Positions 7,323 to 17,925 are shown, counted from the first letter of the stretch. The stretch is 43,348 nucleotides of DNA from Bacillota bacterium (GCA_023460055.1 JAEWRJ010000172.1:1-43348), one strand, 5' to 3'. Translations and numbers: made by a program. The notes: a model not told the origin generated them from the sequence alone.

Positions 7323-8671
7323 TCAGCGATTGATGCGGATGGCGCTGCCGGTCACCGCGTCCACCGTACCGTCGATGCTGGCATGGACATTGGCTCCCAA
7401 TGTATTCGGCGCAATGGCTGCAATCACTTGACCCTTTTGTACACGGTCTCCCGCGCGCACCAAGGGCTGCGCCGGAGCGCCCGCATGCTGCTTGAGCGGC
7501 AGGGTGACGCTCTGGGGCGTCAGCGCCTGCGGGTTGAACAGCGCGGGGCGGTTGTAGGGGCTCAGCCCCATTCTGGCAATCAGGCGGGAGATCGGGATGC
7601 GCTTAGTATCCAGGGATTGGTCCAATGTGATCTCCTGCTCAGTCACCGGGCGCACGCCCGCGCGCAGCAGTTCGTTTTTGATATTGGTCATTACAGTGCC
7701 CGGCGTCAAACCGAAGTTGCAGGCATAGTGCGTGCACAGGTTGCAGCTGCAGCAGGCCAGCACGCTGTTGACATCGCCAAGCAGCCTGCTCTCCCCGTTG
7801 GCGATGGCCCGCATGGCCTTATGAGGCTCAACACGAAGGCCCAGGGCGTTGCGCGGGCACATGATGGTACACATGTTGCATTGACAGCATACCGCCATGG
7901 CGATCTTGACCTGCCGCTCCACCGTCATGGTGATTTGCGCGATCAGGTGATGATCTATGGGCAAGACCACCAGACCCCCGGTGGTCTTGCTGACAGGAGT
8001 ATCCCAATCCTTGCGCACGATACCCATCAGCGGGCCGCCTTCGATGACAGCATGGCTGTTCTCATCGCCCTTGAACCCGGTGGCGGCAATAATCTCGCGC
8101 ATGGAGGTGCCGACAGGCGCCTGCAAGGTGGCCGGCCGCGGCACATCGCCGCACACAGTGACGAGTTTATCTGTTACGGTCTTGCCCTCCAGGGCGCCGG
8201 CAATGTTCACCAGGGTTCCCACGTTGCATACCACGCAGCTATAATCGGCAGGCAGTTTCGCGCTGCGTACCACTTCGCCCGTCACGTCATGGATCAGTGA
8301 CTTCTCATCGCCTGCCGGATAGTAGCTGTCCATGAGAAAAAGGGAAAGCTCTTTTTTCCCCGCAATAGCCTTCTCAAGCGCTTCAACCGCCTCGTGGTAG
8401 TGCTTTTTCGTGGCAATCACGCCGCGGGTCGCGCCCACAGCCTGCATAGCCGCCTCAAGCCCCATGATGACGCGGTCGGCTTGATGGTGCATGATGGTCT
8501 GATCGACATGCAGCAGCGGCTCGCACTCCGCGCCGTTGGCGATGACCAGATCCGCCTTGGCCGCCAGCTTTACATGCGTGGGAAACCCCGCGCCGCCGGC
8601 GCCTACCACGCCCGCTTCGCGCACCAGGCCGGCGATGCCGGGGCCATCTGACACGGCTTGATTCTTATCCA

Positions 8672-8678
<7 letters not shown>
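7323..8678 (-). CDS. pduS: PduS-like Fe-S flavoprotein (RnfC-related)
   Basis: This 451-residue PduS/RnfC-type protein has a Gly-rich nucleotide/FMN segment VVGAGGAGFPTHVK (about 24-37). It has two ferredoxin-like clusters, C264-x2-C267-x2-C270-x3-C274 (followed by Pro) and C309-x2-C312-x2-C315-x4-C320, and a C-terminal barrel-sandwich domain (about 395-451). PduS oxidises or reduces nicotinamide and feeds electrons to PduT in the shell. The ATG at 8678 lies inside the end of the aldehyde dehydrogenase gene and has GGAGA ten bases upstream. A longer reading frame from 8813 is rejected as an antisense-like extension into that gene. No alcohol dehydrogenase is present, so this protein may be the main NADH outlet. 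Confidence 0.9.
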
Positions 8679-10108
<1,430 letters not shown>

Positions 10109-10155
10109 GATGTTGCCTTTCCGGCCGGGGATGGCCGCTTATTGTTCAATCAGGT

Positions 10156-11253
10156 CTATGTTCTATTTTCTTCCTTCTTGCGGAAAATCTCGCGCAGGCT
10201 CTGGTCATAGGGAGCCCGGGCAATGCCGAACTCGGTGATGATGCCTGTGATCAAGCCGTTTTCCGCGACATCAAAGGCCGGATTGTATACCTTGACACCT
10301 TCGGGAGCCATACGCTGCTTGTACCACATCTCTGTGACTTCATGGGCGGGGCGCTCTTCAATGGGAATATCATCCCCATGGGCAATGGACATGTCAATGG
10401 TTGAGGTAGGCGCGCATACATAAAATGGGATACCATAATGTTTGGCCAAAATGGCGACACCCGAGGTGCCGATCTTGTTGCAGGCATCGCCATTGGCCGC
10501 CACGCGGTCACAGCCCACGAAGATGGTCTGCACCCAGCCGTTCTTCATCACCTGGGAGGCCATGTTATCGCAGATCACAGTGGTATCCACCCCATGGGAA
10601 TGCAGTTCAAAGGCTGAAAGCCGTGCCCCCTGAAGCAGCGGACGGGTTTCGTCCGTATACACCTTAAAATGCATGCCCCGTTCCACGCCGAGATGAATGG
10701 GGGCAAGGGCCGTGCCATATTTAGCGGTGGCCAGCTGGCCCGCGTTGCAGTGGGTGAGGATGCCATCGCCGTCCTTGATCAGCGTCAGGCCATACTCGCC
10801 AATGGAACGGCACACGCGGATATCCTCCTCACGGATAGCGACCGCCTCATCATGCAGCAGGCGCTTGATGTCAGCTACCGGCAGCTGCCTGCTGTTCAGA
10901 ACCACTCGCTCCATGCGGTCCAGCGCCCAGAACAGATTGACCGCCGTGGGCCGGGAGGAGGCCAGGTAATCTTTGGCTTGCTTGAACTGCTCATAGAAAG
11001 CTTCATAATCTTCAGCCTGGATGTCCTTGGCGGCCAGGTAGACGCCGATGGCTGCCGCTACGCCGATAGCCGGAGCGCCGCGCACCTTCAGCAGATAGAT
11101 AGCATCCCAGATGTCCTTCTGGTCGGTGAGGGACAGGATATGCACCTCGCCGGGCAGCCTGGTCTGGTCAATAATGACCAGCGCGCCGCGCGCGTCATCC
11201 AGGGCCACGGTATCCACATTCATGATATTGTCTTGTTTCAAATCGGTGCTCAT
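10156..11253 (-). CDS. mtnA: MtnA/DrdI-like aldose-1-phosphate isomerase
   Basis: The 365-residue protein belongs to the methylthioribose-1-phosphate isomerase family (eIF2B-like fold). It keeps RGAPAIGVAA (58-67), catalytic Cys169 in HCNAG, DETRPLLQGARL (201-212), CDNMAS, and catalytic Asp249 in GCDRVAANGD. The family turns 5-methylthioribose 1-phosphate or 5-deoxyribose 1-phosphate into the ribulose 1-phosphate form. The strong AAGGAGGA site overlaps the stop of the kinase gene just upstream. No MtnB, MtnC, MtnD or MtnW methionine-salvage gene is nearby. The product is therefore more likely cleaved by the class II aldolase of this operon than returned to methionine by the universal pathway. 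I see no clear encapsulation helix. Confidence 0.93.
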   Translation of the reverse strand: MSTDLKQDNIMNVDTVALDDARGALVIIDQTRLPGEVHILSLTDQKDIWDAIYLLKVRGAPAIGVAAAIGVYLAAKDIQAEDYEAFYEQFKQAKDYLASSRPTAVNLFWALDRMERVVLNSRQLPVADIKRLLHDEAVAIREEDIRVCRSIGEYGLTLIKDGDGILTHCNAGQLATAKYGTALAPIHLGVERGMHFKVYTDETRPLLQGARLSAFELHSHGVDTTVICDNMASQVMKNGWVQTIFVGCDRVAANGDACNKIGTSGVAILAKHYGIPFYVCAPTSTIDMSIAHGDDIPIEERPAHEVTEMWYKQRMAPEGVKVYNPAFDVAENGLITGIITEFGIARAPYDQSLREIFRKKEENRT

Positions 11254-11263
11254 AGCTTCCTCC

Positions 11264-12475
11264 TTATCCCGCCGCTTTGGCCGCGCGCATCATGGCGCTG
11301 ACATAGTCGCTGCCCTGCTTGAACTGTTTGCGGTTCATGATGCAGTCCTTTGCGCACAGGATGTTCAGGCGTTCGGCATAAGCGCGCTTGACGGGGTCGG
11401 CGATGGTGGTGACGTCCTTCACCTGAGCCATGCCGACTGTCCGGCGGTTAAGCTCGGTGCCGGTGAAGGCAGCGGTGTCTGAGAGAACGCTGTCCAGATA
11501 TTGCTCCTTGAAGCCTTCCACCCTGGCCATGGGGTCGGTGGCAAGCTCATCAAAGGCCTTGAGGAACTTCTGCTTGAACAGGTCGATCACTTCAGCAATG
11601 GTTTTGAGCACCCAGTCACAGAAAGCAGGGTTGCCGGCGGCCTGACCATTATCCCATGCAAAGATGAGATTGGCAATCACATTGCCGACATCGTAACCTA
11701 TGGGGCCAAAGAAAGCAAACTCCGGATCGAACACCCGGGTGCTGTCCTCCCTGACGAAGATGGAACCCGTGTGCAAATCGCCGTGCAAAAGCGCCTGGGC
11801 ATTGTTCATGAAGTTAAACTTGACTTTGGCCACCTCAAGGTGCAGCTTCTTGTCGTCATACAGCTCGCGCTGCACAAATGCGCGGTTAGGTTCAAACACC
11901 AGGTTGCGGCCGTTACGGTCATTATATGGCTCGGTCAGCACCAGATCCTCGGTGATCTCGCACAGTTCAGGATTGATGAAACTCTTGACCAGGGCCTTTT
12001 TTGCCTTGTGCTCCATGACCACATCGGTGCTCTTCAGCAGCGTGTTGACCATGTAGGTGGTGATGTCCTCCGCGAAGCGGGGAAAGGTCTTGTGTTTCAT
12101 CAGCGCGTAGCGCATCAGCTCGTGGTCGGACAGGTCTTCCATGATGCAGGCGCTCATCACCGTGTCGTACATGTAGATTTCAGGAACAAGGCCGGGGGCG
12201 TAGAGGTTTTGCAGCTGCAGAATTTCCGACTCAATGCGGTTGCGGTCCACTGACACCTTCATCTCCGCCGAAATGCGCAGCGTCTCGCCCGCGTGCTTGA
12301 CGATGACCGAGTGCCCCTTGTCGTCCCACACCCGGAAAACATAATTGAGGTTGCCGTCGCCGATTTCCTTGGCCTGCATCGCTTCCCTGTTCCAGGCGAT
12401 ATCAGGCATCTTTTCCAGCGTGTACTCGATCACATCCCCGATGCCCATCAAAAAATAACGGTCAAAACGCGACAT
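11264..12475 (-). CDS. mtnK: MtnK/DrdK-like 5-substituted ribose kinase
   Basis: This 403-residue kinase has the aminoglycoside-phosphotransferase fold. It shows the MtnK motifs EIGDGNLNYVFRV (37-49), the catalytic loop HGDLHTGSIF (231-240) and the metal-binding DPEFAFFGPIGYDVGN (250-265). MtnK phosphorylates the anomeric hydroxyl of 5-methylthioribose, and close relatives act on 5-deoxyribose. The ATG has AGGAGG seven to eight bases upstream. The gene sits between the importer and the isomerase, as expected for a free sugar brought in from outside. No MTA/SAH nucleosidase gene is present, which also points to uptake of the free sugar. Confidence 0.93.
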   Translation of the reverse strand: MSRFDRYFLMGIGDVIEYTLEKMPDIAWNREAMQAKEIGDGNLNYVFRVWDDKGHSVIVKHAGETLRISAEMKVSVDRNRIESEILQLQNLYAPGLVPEIYMYDTVMSACIMEDLSDHELMRYALMKHKTFPRFAEDITTYMVNTLLKSTDVVMEHKAKKALVKSFINPELCEITEDLVLTEPYNDRNGRNLVFEPNRAFVQRELYDDKKLHLEVAKVKFNFMNNAQALLHGDLHTGSIFVREDSTRVFDPEFAFFGPIGYDVGNVIANLIFAWDNGQAAGNPAFCDWVLKTIAEVIDLFKQKFLKAFDELATDPMARVEGFKEQYLDSVLSDTAAFTGTELNRRTVGMAQVKDVTTIADPVKRAYAERLNILCAKDCIMNRKQFKQGSDYVSAMMRAAKAAG

Positions 12476-12504
12476 ATCTGTATGCCTCCTGTGCGATTAA
12501 TCTC

Positions 12505-13500
12505 TTAGTTGTTTTCTTTCTTGCCGGCATAGGCCGCGATCAGGGCCAGAGCCAGCACGCCGCCCTTGACTGCAGGCAGGACATAGTAGGACACGGCGAG
12601 AATCGTCAGCCCGTTTTCAAGCGTCGAAACCAGCATGGCGCCTACCAGCGTCCCAAGCGCGTTTGGCTTTTCCGCGCCGCCGACCGAACGGCCGACAAAA
12701 ACCGCGGCCAAAGACTGCATCAGATAGCCGTCTGAGTTCATCACCTGGGCGGAACTGCCGCGGGAGGCAACCAGAATGCCGCCGATGGCAATAAACACGG
12801 CCGTGATCATACCGGCCAGATAGCGGTAGTTCTTGACGTTGATGCCCGACAGCCGCGCGGCCTGCTTGTTGCCGCCCATGGCATACATATACCGGCCGTG
12901 CTTTGTATGCTCAAGGAAAACATAGGCAGCCAGCACGCACAGCAGCATGATGATGATGATCCAGGGCGCGCGGCCAATGGCGGAAAAGCTGTCCGACAGA
13001 GCCGTTCGCGCCGGCGCGCTGCCGTTGGGCAGACGCATTCCGGTAGATACAGCGCCGCCGCCGATATACCACTGCCCCAGCCCCTGGTGGACAAACATCA
13101 GGGAGGCGGTTGCCAGCATATCCGGTATCTTGCACACCAGGATGAGGAACATCGTCAGCTGGTACATGATCATGGTGACCAGTATGGATACGGCAATCGC
13201 CATGGCCAGCGGCATGCCGTACCACAGGTACATGCTGACAAACACATAGGCCGAGCAGCTGGCCAGCGTGCACATCGACATGTCAAAGCCGTCCGTAGAC
13301 ATGGTCACTGTTGCCGCGATGCCAAACACTGTGGTGATCGACATTGCGCGCAGGATATTGATCATGTTGTTTGAGGACATGAAACTGCTGCCTTTGACTG
13401 CCGTAAAGATGGCGAAACACAGCCCCAAGGTGATTACGGCCGCCCAGTCCAGAAGGAAGCGGGTGACCGTCTTGTTCTTTTTTACTGCCAGCGCTGTCAT
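12505..13500 (-). CDS. Sugar ABC transporter permease, RbsC family
   Basis: The 331-residue, very hydrophobic protein has about eight to ten membrane segments and family motifs VFGIAATVTMSTDGFDMS, GGNKQAARLSGINV and AVFVGRSVGGAEKPNALGTL. It would form the dimeric channel of the importer with the ATPase encoded just upstream. GGGAGG lies before the ATG. The adjacent MtnK-like kinase suggests an MTR- or deoxypentose-type cargo rather than ribose itself. Confidence 0.92.
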   Translation of the reverse strand: MTALAVKKNKTVTRFLLDWAAVITLGLCFAIFTAVKGSSFMSSNNMINILRAMSITTVFGIAATVTMSTDGFDMSMCTLASCSAYVFVSMYLWYGMPLAMAIAVSILVTMIMYQLTMFLILVCKIPDMLATASLMFVHQGLGQWYIGGGAVSTGMRLPNGSAPARTALSDSFSAIGRAPWIIIIMLLCVLAAYVFLEHTKHGRYMYAMGGNKQAARLSGINVKNYRYLAGMITAVFIAIGGILVASRGSSAQVMNSDGYLMQSLAAVFVGRSVGGAEKPNALGTLVGAMLVSTLENGLTILAVSYYVLPAVKGGVLALALIAAYAGKKENN

Positions 13501-13542
13501 GGTGGTATCCTCCCCGATTTATTGCCGGGCCTTGGCCCGGGC

Positions 13543-15066
13543 TCAGGCGCTTGCGGCTTTGCCGCCGACGGCGTATGTCATGATCTCGTCCTCGCTGGTA
13601 TTTTTCGTGACGAGTTCTGCCATGACCCTTCCGTCGTACATCACATACACGCGGTCCGTGATGGATAGTATCTCCGAGTTTTCGCAGGTGGCATAGATCA
13701 CAGCATTGCCCCTCTTGGCGATGTCATTGATCAGGTGGAAGATCTCACGCTTGGCGCCGACATCCACTCCCTTGGTTGGTTCGTCAAATATATATACCGA
13801 ACAATCCGCGGCCAGCCACTTGCCGACGGACACCTTCTGTTGGTTGCCTCCGGACAGGTTTTTGACGATCTGCCAGATGGAAGGCGTCGTGATGCCCAGC
13901 TCCTGAACAAACCTTTTCGCATTGGCGCTGACCTTCGATTTGAGGATGAAGGAGGCCTTGCAGTACTTGCTCAGGTTGGCGGCCGAAAGGTTGAAATTGA
14001 CATTTTCTGTCACCAGAACGCCCTCTTTGCGCCTCTCTTCGGGCACCAGGGCGATCCGGTTCTTCACGGCATGGGTGGGGATCCTGATGTTCAGCTCGCG
14101 TCCGTTGAGCCTGATAGAGCCGCCTGAACGCCTGTAGCCGCCAAAGATGGTCTTGCACAGTTCTGACTTGCCGGCGCCTACCAGGCCGGCCACGCCGACG
14201 ATCTCGCCGCTGCGCACATACATGGAGACATCGTCTACTTTACCGTCAGCACCCGATAAATGGTCGACCTCAAACATTTTTTCGCCGATCGACGTTTTTT
14301 CCTTGGGGAAGTTTTCCTCAAAGCTGCGCCCCAGCATCTTTTCAACGATTTCCTTGGTGGTGGTCTTTTCGTTGACGGGGAAGGTATCAACGATCTCTCC
14401 GTTGCGCATGACGGTGTAATTATCGCAAATCTGGATGATTTCATTGATCCGGTGGGAAATAAAGATGATGGCAATGTTTTCTGTCTCGCGCAGGTGCTTG
14501 ACGAGGCTGAAGAGTTCCTTTGTCTCTGTGTCGCTCAGAGGCGCCGTGGGTTCATCCAGTATCAGAAAGCTGCAATCGGACTGTATGGCGCGCGCGATCA
14601 GCACCATCTGCTTCTCGGCAAGCGTCAGATCCTGCACCAATTTGCGGACATTCACTTTGATGTGCAGGCGGTCAAGCACTTCGCCGGCCTGGCGGTAAAG
14701 CTTGCGCCAGTTCATCATGGGCTTGCCGCGGGTATTGAGAACCGTCTCGTTGAGCATGACATTTTCCGCGACCGAGAAAGTGGGAACCAAAGCGGTATCC
14801 ACCTCCTGATATACGATCTGTATGCCCAGCCGCTTGGCCGACAGCGGCGTCCGCAGCTCCACAGCCTTGCCGTTGCGGCAGACTTCACCCGTATACTCCG
14901 GGTTGGCGCCGGCCAGCACCTTCATGAGCGTGGATTTACCGGCGCCGTTGGCGCCGACGACTGCCCGGATCTCACCCGTACTGACCTCAAAATCCACCTG
15001 ATTGAGTGCCTTGACGCCCGGAAATTCGATGGAGACCTTCCGCGTCCCCAGGCTGATCCTGTCCAT
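13543..15066 (-). CDS. Sugar ABC transporter ATP-binding protein, RbsA/MglA family
   Basis: The 507-residue protein has two fused nucleotide-binding domains. Domain 1 has Walker A GANGAGKST (38-46), a degenerate signature LTLAEKQ (148-154) and Walker B FLILDEPT. Domain 2 has the atypical Walker A GLVGAGKSE (294-302), signature LSGGNQQ (404-410) and VYIFDEPT. This one-active-site arrangement is normal for the ribose/galactose family. ATP hydrolysis drives uptake through the RbsC-like permease. The gene follows the binding-protein gene after a stable intercistronic hairpin. Confidence 0.95.
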   Translation of the reverse strand: MDRISLGTRKVSIEFPGVKALNQVDFEVSTGEIRAVVGANGAGKSTLMKVLAGANPEYTGEVCRNGKAVELRTPLSAKRLGIQIVYQEVDTALVPTFSVAENVMLNETVLNTRGKPMMNWRKLYRQAGEVLDRLHIKVNVRKLVQDLTLAEKQMVLIARAIQSDCSFLILDEPTAPLSDTETKELFSLVKHLRETENIAIIFISHRINEIIQICDNYTVMRNGEIVDTFPVNEKTTTKEIVEKMLGRSFEENFPKEKTSIGEKMFEVDHLSGADGKVDDVSMYVRSGEIVGVAGLVGAGKSELCKTIFGGYRRSGGSIRLNGRELNIRIPTHAVKNRIALVPEERRKEGVLVTENVNFNLSAANLSKYCKASFILKSKVSANAKRFVQELGITTPSIWQIVKNLSGGNQQKVSVGKWLAADCSVYIFDEPTKGVDVGAKREIFHLINDIAKRGNAVIYATCENSEILSITDRVYVMYDGRVMAELVTKNTSEDEIMTYAVGGKAASA

Positions 15067-15090
15067 AGTATGCCCTCATTTCTCAAAGGG

Positions 15091-15125
15091 GGAGAAAGCG
15101 CCGGAGCAAGTCTGGCGCTTTCTCC
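15091..15125 (-). promoter_or_regulatory. Intercistronic hairpin after the binding-protein gene
   Basis: A perfect 12-bp GC-rich stem (GGAGAAAGCGCC with GGCGCTTTCTCC) has an 11-base loop and lies between the binding-protein stop and the ATPase start. On the minus strand CCCTTTG follows, not a T-run. It is most likely an mRNA stabiliser or leaky terminator that lets the binding protein be made in excess, as in other ABC importer operons. Confidence 0.6.
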
Positions 15126-15150
15126 TTGGGGGTTCGAAGTTATTTGTTAC

Positions 15151-16266
15151 TTATTTGTGGATCAGGTCGGCGGGCATCCAGTCAGCCACGGACAGATAGG
15201 CCAGGTTGCCGTAGGTATCCGGGGCGACGTTGGCCAGGTTCTCCACGGTGGAGTCGGGCTTAAGCTGGGTGGCCAGAATGGCGGAACCGGGGACTTCGAC
15301 GACGTCAACGCCGTACTTGTCGCTGGCGGGGTCATAGATCTTGTCATCTTCGCCGGCCAGCTGCAGCATCAGCATGCGCATGGCGATCTCGCCGTTGAGG
15401 GTCCAGTCGGTGGTGCCGGCTGCCGTCCAGATGTCGGGACGGGTCAGCATGTTGGTCACGTCAACGGGGTCGATATCTACGGAGCCCATAGGCAGCGCGG
15501 CGCCGACTTTGCCATTGAAGTTGTCATTTTCGAAGATGGCATTGTATACGCCCTGGCCGTAGAGATCGTAGTAAGCAATGATGCCGTCCACGTCTTCACG
15601 CTTGATGCCTTGCAGATAGGCAGCGGTCACGGCATTGGCCGAATCCATGCTGTCCTGCAGGGGCTGCACTTCGCCGACGGTCTTGATCTTGCCGGCGGCT
15701 TCGTATTCCTGCCAGCCGACTTCGCGGCGGTCAAAGGGGCTGTTGTAGTTGGGGCCGCGCCAGACTTTGATCAAGCGGACGCCTTCGCCGAATTTGGCGA
15801 TCATTTCGTCCAGAAGAACGGTGACCAGGCTCTTGTCCTGCTGGAACAGCTGGGTCACGCCTTCAAGCTTCTTGCTCTCACCATCGGCGTAGAACTGGGT
15901 GTCAAAGCACACGATTTCCATGTTGGGATACTGCTCCTGGACTTCCTTGAGGAACACGTAGGAGCCATCGCGGTTGCCGTGGCTGACCAGAATGCCGTCA
16001 TAGCCGGCGGCCGCGCAGGTACGGATGCGGTCCTGCCAGGTATTGAAATCGCCGTCGCAGAAGAAGTAGTCAAACTGTACGCCCAGCGCGGCGGTCAGGT
16101 CGGCGCAGGAATCCTTCCACATCTGGAAGATCGTGGCCGAAGGCAGAAGCATGATATAGGCAACTTTTTTACCGGCAACGGGGTTTGCTTTTGTTTCCGC
16201 AAAGCCGACGGAAGCCAGGGCAAATACCATGGTCAGCACCAGAAGAATCGATACGATCTTTTTCAT
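15151..16266 (-). CDS. Sugar ABC transporter substrate-binding protein
   Basis: The 371-residue exported protein has a signal peptide (MKKIVSILLVLTMVFALASV, cleavage after about GFA). The mature part has a periplasmic-binding type 1 fold containing VAYIMLLPSATIFQMWKDS, YDGILVSHGN and GIIAYYDLYGQGVY. It captures the sugar for the importer. There is no Cys in the signal region, so it is not a lipoprotein, which is unusual for a free Gram-positive binding protein. ATGGAGGGAAATC precedes the ATG. It is more divergent from RbsB than its transporter partners are from theirs, consistent with a different sugar. Confidence 0.9.
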   Translation of the reverse strand: MKKIVSILLVLTMVFALASVGFAETKANPVAGKKVAYIMLLPSATIFQMWKDSCADLTAALGVQFDYFFCDGDFNTWQDRIRTCAAAGYDGILVSHGNRDGSYVFLKEVQEQYPNMEIVCFDTQFYADGESKKLEGVTQLFQQDKSLVTVLLDEMIAKFGEGVRLIKVWRGPNYNSPFDRREVGWQEYEAAGKIKTVGEVQPLQDSMDSANAVTAAYLQGIKREDVDGIIAYYDLYGQGVYNAIFENDNFNGKVGAALPMGSVDIDPVDVTNMLTRPDIWTAAGTTDWTLNGEIAMRMLMLQLAGEDDKIYDPASDKYGVDVVEVPGSAILATQLKPDSTVENLANVAPDTYGNLAYLSVADWMPADLIHK

Positions 16267-16399
16267 GATTTCCCTCCATGATTTTTATTGCTGGGTCCTT
16301 CCCGCAGATCGCGGCCGCCCGGCCGCCCGAGACATGTTACGGTTTTTGCCGTAAGTATCCTGTTTTCCAAGCCACCTCCTCCGTCATAAACAGGTCGGT
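16267..16399 (-). promoter_or_regulatory. Gap in the operon with two short dyads
   Basis: This 133-base gap is the longest inside the operon. It holds a GC hairpin GCGGCC-GCCC-GGCCGC (16311-16326) and an AT-type dyad TTACGG-TTTTTG-CCGTAA (16337-16354). A 19-base stretch at 16321-16339 is identical to one inside pduP (8852-8870). I find no convincing -35/-10 pair, so a processing or attenuation site is more likely than a new promoter. Confidence 0.35.
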
Positions 16400-17122
16400 T
16401 TACAGTGAACGGAACTCGATGTTCCGCAGATCGTGGGGATCAATCTCCCTGAGGGCTTTCATTTCCTCCCCGGTCGGGGGAGGTGTCGATTCAATGTTCA
16501 GGTAACGGATGGGGAAACCAGTGTTTTTCGCGACCAGTTCAATATCAGCGTCCGGGTGGATGCTCTTGAGTATCATCTCACCCCGATACATCGTAAAATG
16601 GCATAAAGGCGTCACCAGATCGGAGACGTTGCCGCGGGCAGTCAAGAAATCGAGCTGTTCGACCAGCGTGCGGCTGTCATGCTTGCTGCGCCACAGGATG
16701 GCCCTCTTGGCTGTGGGGATCAGCACCGCGCTGCCCGCCCCGCCGGGCAGGCGCACCTTGGGCTGCTGCCATTCCCCAATCAGCGAGGCATTGACGCCCC
16801 CGTGGTTGTCAAACTGCACCCCGCTGAGAAACGCCACATCCAGCCCGCCTCGCATAGACAGATCAAAAATGTCCGAAAGTGTCAGGGCCGAGGCTGAATC
16901 TTCCCACAGGCTGCTTCCGGCGCTTGAAACACCGTCATCCCCGATGCGCGAAGGATCCACGCCGCCGCTGATGTTCAGATGAACAGCGCCGGGCGCGTGC
17001 AGGCGCTTGGCCAGCAGGAGAGACACCATGGGCAGGTGTGAGGATACGCCGTGGAAAACAGTCTCTCCGTCGCGTATCAAGCGGGCCAGGACAACGGCCA
17101 TCATGTCACAGGGCCTGATCAT
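16400..17122 (-). CDS. Family I CoA-transferase-like beta subunit, atypical active site
   Basis: The 240-residue protein resembles the beta subunit of glutaconate CoA-transferase (GctB). It contains IFDLSMRGGLDVAFLSGVQF and an LPGGAGSA loop followed by AKRAILW. The ATG at 17122 overlaps the alpha stop in ATGA, with GGAGGG upstream, so a start at 17152 is rejected. Where family I enzymes carry the catalytic Glu (ENG or YESG motif) this protein reads LNISGGV, apparently Ser for Glu. It may be a true transferase with another alignment, or a non-transferase acyl-CoA enzyme of the IpdAB kind. In context it could release CoA from the PduP product. Confidence 0.75.
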   Translation of the reverse strand: MIRPCDMMAVVLARLIRDGETVFHGVSSHLPMVSLLLAKRLHAPGAVHLNISGGVDPSRIGDDGVSSAGSSLWEDSASALTLSDIFDLSMRGGLDVAFLSGVQFDNHGGVNASLIGEWQQPKVRLPGGAGSAVLIPTAKRAILWRSKHDSRTLVEQLDFLTARGNVSDLVTPLCHFTMYRGEMILKSIHPDADIELVAKNTGFPIRYLNIESTPPPTGEEMKALREIDPHDLRNIEFRSL

Positions 17123-17925
17123 GCTTGTGCCCTCCCGCTTTCGCTCAGCCAACGCATAAGCGCCTCATGATCAGCAAGGGCAAGAAAGGAAAGGATCTCC
17201 CTTTCATCCACCTGATAGCGGTCAGTACAGCTGCAAGGCGACGCGCCTCGCGGCTTGAGCACCACGGCATCCGTCAGGAAATGCGGTATCTGCGCCTTTT
17301 GATCGCATCGGCTGAAAAAACCGTCATCCACGATCTCCTCGGCGGTGATCAGCACCTTTTGCGCCGCCTGACTCATCAGCAGATCTTCATAAACCGGCCC
17401 GTCGATCCGGGCATTGCCCCGCGCGTCCGCCTGCTGTACATGAATAATGGCCCAGTCCGGCCGCAAAGCGCGCACCGCCGCCAGTTCCTCCCCGGTGAAG
17501 GGGTCCTTCACGGAGGCAAAATAGGGATGGGCGCGCCGCAGATCGCTCTCCTTCAGCCCCCTGACCGGCATAAAGGGCAGGCCGTAAGCCGAAGCGCGCA
17601 AAGCGGAAATAACAGTGTAGCAGGCATGCTCGTTGGATTTCACCAGCCCCTGCTGCACGCCTTTGCGGTAGTGCGGGCAAAGGCCGAAGCGGTTCTCGTA
17701 GCTGATGAAGCCGGCGTCTACGCTGGCCACGCCGCCTGCCAGGCACAGCAGATCCACATCCATGGCACCCGCCGTCTTCACCAGGCGCAGATCGCGCTTG
17801 CGCTGCCTGGCCAGTTCATACACCGCCGCCATCGGCGCGCGGTTGAGCGTGTTGCCGCCCAGGGCTATCATGGCGCCATCGGGGATGGCCGATACCGCCT
17901 CGCTCAGGCTTATCATCTTGCTCAT
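17119..17925 (-). CDS. Family I CoA-transferase-like alpha subunit
   Basis: The 268-residue partner resembles GctA: it has SLSEAVSAIPDGAMIALGG near the N-terminus and FISYENRFGLCPHYRKGVQQG and LPFMPVRGL segments in the middle. The start at 17925 is chosen for the four-base ATGA overlap with the preceding flavoprotein gene; a longer frame from 17961 would run deep into that gene. The Glu in YENRFG corresponds to the region where IpdA-type homologues have a functional Glu. It would form a heterotetramer with the beta subunit. The acyl-CoA substrate is unknown; the operon suggests acetyl-CoA or another short acyl-CoA. Confidence 0.78.
   Translation of the reverse strand: MSKMISLSEAVSAIPDGAMIALGGNTLNRAPMAAVYELARQRKRDLRLVKTAGAMDVDLLCLAGGVASVDAGFISYENRFGLCPHYRKGVQQGLVKSNEHACYTVISALRASAYGLPFMPVRGLKESDLRRAHPYFASVKDPFTGEELAAVRALRPDWAIIHVQQADARGNARIDGPVYEDLLMSQAAQKVLITAEEIVDDGFFSRCDQKAQIPHFLTDAVVLKPRGASPCSCTDRYQVDEREILSFLALADHEALMRWLSESGRAQA

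Noticed and set aside
14260..16281. Plus-strand frame of 673 codons opposite the ABC importer genes
   Set aside because: It runs antisense across the ends of two certain genes and has no recognisable domain or ribosome site.
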